Assembly (NCBI GenBank): GCA_003647755.1
Contig: QMNL01000176.1
Span: 1 to 5,028 of the forward strand
DNA from: Candidatus Coatesiibacteriota bacterium
GTDB taxonomy: Bacteria; B130-G9
Direction: 5' to 3'
Length of the DNA stretch: 5,028 nt
In this document: piece after piece, positions 4,916-5,028 of the stretch
Numbering within the stretch: position 1 is the first letter of the stretch
Layout: the number at the start of each line of letters is the position of its first letter
Made by a program: the position numbers and the translations under genes
Notes under the pieces: model-generated
What the model was told of the DNA's origin: nothing
Databases searched by the model: none
What the model saw: the letters and a program-made list of their open reading frames with translations, nothing else

Positions 4916-5028
4916 ATGCGCCGCACGCCGCGATGTCCGACGTGCAACGAGCTGACGAGCCGCTCGTCGCAAGCTGGCGATGCAGACGTCTACTATTGTC
5001 TTAACCCCCGAATTCATTCGGGGGCCTG
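4916..5028 (+). CDS. Partial zinc-ribbon-like open frame running off the window
   Basis: The frame opens at ATG 4916, with GGTGGG at 4904-4909 six bases upstream, or at an in-frame ATG 4895, and continues past the window end. The visible 37 residues include CPTCNEL at 7-13 and DVYYCLNP at 24-31. The CxxC, 17 residues, then YYC arrangement resembles the first three ligands of a zinc ribbon, as in the LigA zinc finger or transposase N-terminal ribbons. A fourth ligand might be H34, or may lie outside the window. About two thirds of third positions are G or C, like coding DNA here, and local GC rises sharply at the proposed start. Against it, a strong hairpin covers residues about 30-36, and the sequence is short. 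It would be transcribed divergently from the lipoprotein gene. No function is assigned. Confidence 0.35.
   Translation, partial: MRRTPRCPTCNELTSRSSQAGDADVYYCLNPRIHSGA
4954..4968. repeat. Perfect 7-bp palindromic arm pair
   Basis: GACGAGC at 4954-4960 and GCTCGTC at 4962-4968 are perfect inverted copies separated by one base. As RNA the innermost pairs would open to make a small loop. It lies in the proposed zinc-ribbon frame, 36 bases before the stronger hairpin at 5005-5024, so it may belong to a larger structured element or be incidental. Confidence 0.35.
5005..5024. repeat. Strong hairpin, possibly REP-like or a transposon-end structure
   Basis: CCCCCGAAT at 5005-5013 pairs perfectly with ATTCGGGGG at 5016-5024 across two bases; a real loop would be about four bases with an 8-bp stem. 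On the plus strand it is followed by CCTG, and on the minus strand by TTAAGAC, so neither side has the T-run of an intrinsic terminator. GC-clamped hairpins of this type occur as REP elements and at the ends of IS200/IS605-type elements. No transposase and no second copy lie in the window, so the class is unproven. Confidence 0.5.

Noticed and set aside
4802..5017. 71-codon minus-strand open frame at the right edge
   Set aside because: Its ATG lies in the hairpin arm, it runs through the AT-rich promoter-like stretch, and its composition changes sharply midway. The opposite strand carries a more convincing cysteine-motif frame.

Overview
The window carries two protein-coding blocks that converge near position 2290. 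GC content looks moderate (mid-50s percent by eye). The organism looks like a diderm bacterium: there is a lipobox lipoprotein, a Sec-exported periplasmic-type protein, two peptidoglycan enzymes and a heptose-kinase-like GHMP kinase. Nothing fixes the phylum; an uncultured or deep-branching lineage is my guess only.

Plus-strand block (about 106-2294). A candidate sigma70-type promoter (106-134) precedes a membrane-anchored N-acetylmuramoyl-L-alanine amidase (194-1480). Its N-terminal region resembles a copper-amine-oxidase N-like domain and its C-terminal half is a zinc Amidase_3 domain. One base after its stop lies a TTG start with a good ribosome site for glutamate racemase, murI (1482-2294, 270 aa). 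The pair joins peptidoglycan precursor supply (D-glutamate) with peptidoglycan cleavage. Positions 1-147 may hold the tail of an upstream gene, but this is weakly supported.

Minus-strand block (4724 down to 2287). Three genes lie in one direction with gaps of 87 and 83 bp, a plausible operon: a small lipoprotein with a C-terminal domain I do not recognise, an exported TPR-like protein with a proline/lysine-rich tail, and a GHMP-family sugar kinase closest in motifs to HddA (D-glycero-D-manno-heptose 7-phosphate kinase). The kinase and murI overlap tail to tail by 8 bp. A candidate promoter for the block lies at 4815-4843.

Right edge (4770-5028). An AT-rich stretch with several TTGAC boxes looks like a divergent promoter region. 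It is followed by GC-rich sequence with an open frame on the plus strand from 4916 off the window end; this frame encodes a zinc-ribbon-like motif. A near-perfect hairpin (5005-5024) lies inside that frame. This edge is the least explained part of the window.

I see no CRISPR array, rRNA, tRNA, complete insertion sequence or recognisable defence system. The most unfamiliar content is the pair of exported proteins linked to the sugar kinase, and the truncated right-edge frame with its hairpin.
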